A stretch of DNA of 64,000 nucleotides from JBKEDC01 sp047972995. GTDB lineage: Bacteria > Bacteroidota > Bacteroidia > Bacteroidales > Prolixibacteraceae. The position numbers and the translations under genes were made by a program. The notes beneath the pieces were generated by a model. It saw nothing but the letters and a program-made list of their open reading frames with translations. It was not told where the DNA came from and ran no database searches. The stretch covers positions 1 to 64,000 of the forward strand of contig JBKEBD010000017.1 of assembly GCA_047972995.1 (NCBI GenBank). Reading direction: 5' to 3'. This document shows, one piece after another, positions 62,301-64,000 of the stretch. Within the stretch, counting starts at the first letter, position 1; every line of letters starts with the position of its first letter.

Positions 62301-63048
62301 GATTACAAATCTACTTAGTACGGCATGGGTTGGTGCTGCTTCGAGTATTTATGGTACGCCGGTGCAGGGAGGTCCTATTCGTGGAGTTTACTCTTCAAGA
62401 TTTGCCGAACTTGATGACACGGGAGTCCCTATGTTTTACGACAGAAACAACGATAAAGTGCATTATCTTAATGTACAAACAACAGATTACTCCGATTTTG
62501 AATATAGCGGAAACCTTGAACCAACTACTAATGCAGGATTTTCAAACACTTTTCGCTACAAGGGCTTTACCCTTTCGACACTTATAACCGGGCAGTTTGG
62601 ACATGTTAAGCGAGTTATGCAGAACTTTTCGTATCGATACAACGATTCAGAAGCCTTGACAGAGCATCTAAAAAACAGATGGCGTGTGAGTGGTGATGAA
62701 AATACAACAAATATTCCTGCAATTTTAGATGCCGACTTTCTGAATCGTCCCAACTCTTATGAGATACAAACAGCATATAACCTCTATGGAATGTCTGATT
62801 ATTGGTTGGCAGATGCCTCGTTCGTCAGGTTCAAAAGCTTAAAACTAAGCTATCTGCTTCCCGGAAGTATATTGTCGAAGCTGAAACTACAGAGCACCAC
62901 CATTAGCGTGCAAGGGATTAATCTGGGGATGCTTTGGCTTGCCGATGTAGAAAAACTTGGCGGAGAAGACCCTGAGTTTGTTTGGTCGGGAGGAACTAGT
63001 ATGCCGATATCGAAGCAATACACAATCAGCCTGAATGTCGGGTTCTAA
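59353..63048 (+). CDS. SusC/RagA TonB-linked outer-membrane transporter with STN signalling domain
   Basis: A 1231-residue protein. It has a signal segment (~25-45, SILICVFLSLTMSLQSFAVVS), an STN domain (~50-120, LDELIWELEKQTGYDFVFNSQLL), CarboxypepD_reg-like (~135-205, GVVTDGNGVTLPGVSVVVKGTTIG), a plug (~215-370) with RIRGSSSINGSQKPLWVVDG and the SusC signature ATAIYGARAMNGVILITTK, then the beta-barrel to the C-terminal aromatic residue (SLNVGF). The STN domain marks it as a transducer for the FecR/sigma pair upstream. The substrate, probably a glycan or glycan-peptide, cannot be told because no degradative enzymes lie inside the window. Confidence 0.95.
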   Translation: MQRNTKRGFKHCGESIKNNKKSILICVFLSLTMSLQSFAVVSFQKDKLSVKERGIRLDELIWELEKQTGYDFVFNSQLLAQYKNLDVNLEGSIGEILNSILSDKGLTYELDNGIYIIKKVEEKANTKQAGQQSQTRTIKGVVTDGNGVTLPGVSVVVKGTTIGVATNINGRYELDVPADAKIIVLSFIGMETKEIKISGKSNIDVQLLAESADIDEVVVTGYQKIDRKLFTGAATRVEMNDIKLGGEADITKSLEGRVAGVSVQNVSSTFGAAPKIRIRGSSSINGSQKPLWVVDGIVLEDGKDVSMDDLVSGNINTLISSGVAGLNMDDVANIQILSDGSATAIYGARAMNGVILITTKTGKKGSLNVNYSNTTTFRPRPAYKDYNILNSVDQMSINRELYEKGWINVARTQTAPNHGAYGKMFDLVKENELYWSENSEQLNAFLGQYETANTNWFKELFNTGIQQQHTVSISGGSEKADFYTSLGYFNDAGWTIADKVDRYTVLLKGTFRITEKFSVTSQADLSYRNQELSGVNNSGGSNDSGGVDRYTGKISRNFDNNPFLYAMTTSRNIRAYDENGDLEFFRRNLVDYNIIDELNKNKLGVNVRDMSFKALFDYKFNSVLSMNARLSARYFHAETTHKVNENSNEANAYRAGTRPGDSELIMNSNSLLYTRPDETTGIRYSVLPEGGIYRNYTDKMANYYLNASISWNPKIGNEHRFTTMLGTEVRYIDRGNTSFDGFGHFYEMGNLSKPSPNYLEKLSMDGRSYFNVSNSYERFTATMLNAGYSYLGRYTLNGTFRYEGSNMLGKSRSARWMPSWSISGKWALQEEIFLSSKAWLNQLNLRLGYSLVAERGPASNATVMARSNTTYRPMHPESSELAINIAALENSDLTWEKQYELNVGADLSVLDNRLTIDANYYSRDAFDLISRYRSNAVGGSSFKIGNVADMKTKGVELAISGFPIRNDDFSWNSSFTYAYNKSEITNLLSTAWVGAASSIYGTPVQGGPIRGVYSSRFAELDDTGVPMFYDRNNDKVHYLNVQTTDYSDFEYSGNLEPTTNAGFSNTFRYKGFTLSTLITGQFGHVKRVMQNFSYRYNDSEALTEHLKNRWRVSGDENTTNIPAILDADFLNRPNSYEIQTAYNLYGMSDYWLADASFVRFKSLKLSYLLPGSILSKLKLQSTTISVQGINLGMLWLADVEKLGGEDPEFVWSGGTSMPISKQYTISLNVGF

Positions 63049-63125
63049 TTATAATTGAGATTATAATAGCATTGGGCAAATTTCCGACACGTCGGATCTT
63101 ATTGTTAAATCGAAAATACAAACAG

Positions 63126-64000
63126 ATGAATAAAATAAAAATATACCTATTGGTTCTATCGGTTATGCTTCTGGCAGGTTGTAACAGCTTTCTGGATGTA
63201 GCTCCCGATGAACGCCTAACAATAAATACTCTGGAGAAGATAGAGGCTACCGTAGTGGGAAGCTATCAGAATTCGAGAAGCTTTCGATTCACTCACTTTA
63301 GCAGCGACGACGTAACGCTTGCTCAAAATATTTACGATAGCGATGCCATAGTAGAAGATCTATACTCTTGGAGCAGGAATTTCAGAAATCAAACCCATCA
63401 AGATTCGCCAAGTGAATATTGGGTGCAAAACTACCATTCTATTTCGCAAATAAACCATGCACTTGAGGCATTTGAAAATACGGAAATAGACGACGAGGAC
63501 AAAGAAAAAGCAGATGTAGTAAAAGGGGAGGCTTTGGTAATGCGTTCGTATTGCCATTTCATGTTGGTAAATCTATTTGCAAAACACTACGACCAGGAAA
63601 CTGCAAAAGACGATTTGGGAGTGCCTTATGTATTCGTTCCCGAGAAGCAACTTATAGCAAATTATAAGCGAGAAAGTGTTGAAACTGTATATCAACTTGC
63701 CGAACAAGATTTGCAAGAAGGTTTGAAACTAATGGAAAGCGGCAAAAAGCATGTTAACAACAATAAGTACCGATTCACACTTCAAACTGCCTATAATTAT
63801 GCTTCTAGATTCTATATATTCAGAAATAAAGATGCGGAGGATGTGAAAAAAGCTATTAAATATGGCAAAAAATCTATTGAAGCATATGGAGGAACTCAAC
63901 AAATGAGACCTTGGAAAGACTATATGAGCGACTATAACGGACCTGTTGATGTCAGCCAAGCGGAAGTCGGTTTTGTACAAATGTCGAGAACTTGGACAAT
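63126..64000 (+). CDS. SusD/RagB surface nutrient-binding lipoprotein (incomplete at right edge)
   Basis: The frame opens at ATG 63126 and is still open at 64000 (about 291 codons). It has a lipoprotein signal with lipobox LLAGC (Cys19), then NSFLDVAPDERLTINTLEKIEA, the SusD-like N-terminal helices (NYHSISQINHALEAF), KGEALVMRSYCHFMLVNLFAKHY, and GVPYVFVPEK. SusD proteins cap the SusC barrel and bind the substrate. It follows susC by 77 bp. Enzyme genes of the locus would be expected beyond the window. Confidence 0.93.
   Translation, partial: MNKIKIYLLVLSVMLLAGCNSFLDVAPDERLTINTLEKIEATVVGSYQNSRSFRFTHFSSDDVTLAQNIYDSDAIVEDLYSWSRNFRNQTHQDSPSEYWVQNYHSISQINHALEAFENTEIDDEDKEKADVVKGEALVMRSYCHFMLVNLFAKHYDQETAKDDLGVPYVFVPEKQLIANYKRESVETVYQLAEQDLQEGLKLMESGKKHVNNNKYRFTLQTAYNYASRFYIFRNKDAEDVKKAIKYGKKSIEAYGGTQQMRPWKDYMSDYNGPVDVSQAEVGFVQMSRTWT

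Overview
The window looks like a 64-kb piece of chromosome from a member of the Bacteroidota, most likely order Bacteroidales. The evidence is an RprX/RprY-type two-component pair, a GldA-type ABC protein, a SusC/SusD pair preceded by an ECF sigma factor and a FecR anti-sigma factor, many lipoproteins, and promoters of the TTTG-N17..20-TAnnTTTG type. Most of it is housekeeping DNA. A genus cannot be named from the sequence alone.

Layout. 1-4.4 kb (minus): the end of a secreted protein, mtaB and miaB (tRNA A37 methylthiolation), and a fucosyltransferase-like gene. 4.5-6.3 kb (plus): a SIMPL protein and murB. 6.5-11.6 kb (minus): rprY-rprX, a 298-bp MITE-like element, then rnc-fabF-acpP. 11.8-14.2 kb (plus): purN and a ThrRS-N-terminus/uridine-kinase fusion. 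14.2-20.3 kb: tsaC, lysA, metY, xseB-xseA and a MORN-repeat protein on minus, with a tRNA-Arg(CCU) on plus. 21.1-26.5 kb: a U32 tRNA-hydroxylase-type protein (plus), and a very large membrane histidine kinase with rlmH (minus). 26.9-33.9 kb (plus): initiator tRNA, a VOC protein and an ilvD-ilvB-ilvN-ilvC operon. 34.1-41.1 kb: a decayed DUF486 membrane gene, an SDR, tRNA-Leu(UAG), tig, a DUF4861 lipoprotein, a Rieske-like lipoprotein, greA, a HIT protein and an AraC-regulator fragment. 41.7-56.2 kb: nadB-nadC-coaX, a TPR protein, lptC, a CNNM/CBS protein, a periplasmic PPIase, frr (minus), gldA and metH. 57.5-64 kb: sigma factor, FecR, STN-SusC and SusD, running off the right edge.

The best regulatory find lies upstream of ilvD. 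A promoter is followed by a 21-residue leader peptide with ten Ile/Leu/Val residues, then a Rho-independent terminator. A competing 14-bp antiterminator can form between the end of the leader ORF and the 5' arm of the terminator. This is a complete ribosome-mediated attenuator for branched-chain amino acid synthesis. The same operon carries a G/C-rich hairpin element, consensus about CTCTCCCC-TTn-GGGGGAG-TTGGAGGGGGCT, in front of all four ilv genes (three tandem copies before ilvN), and a related copy sits before metH.

Other structure not explained by genes: a MITE-like element upstream of rprX with about 24-bp terminal inverted repeats; a dispersed repeat of about 200 bp built from 42-bp units, present twice in opposite orientation; 14-bp tandem units that run into the 5' end of mtaB; a ten-G run inside murB; and long intergenic palindromes. 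No CRISPR array, rRNA, integrase or intact insertion sequence was seen.
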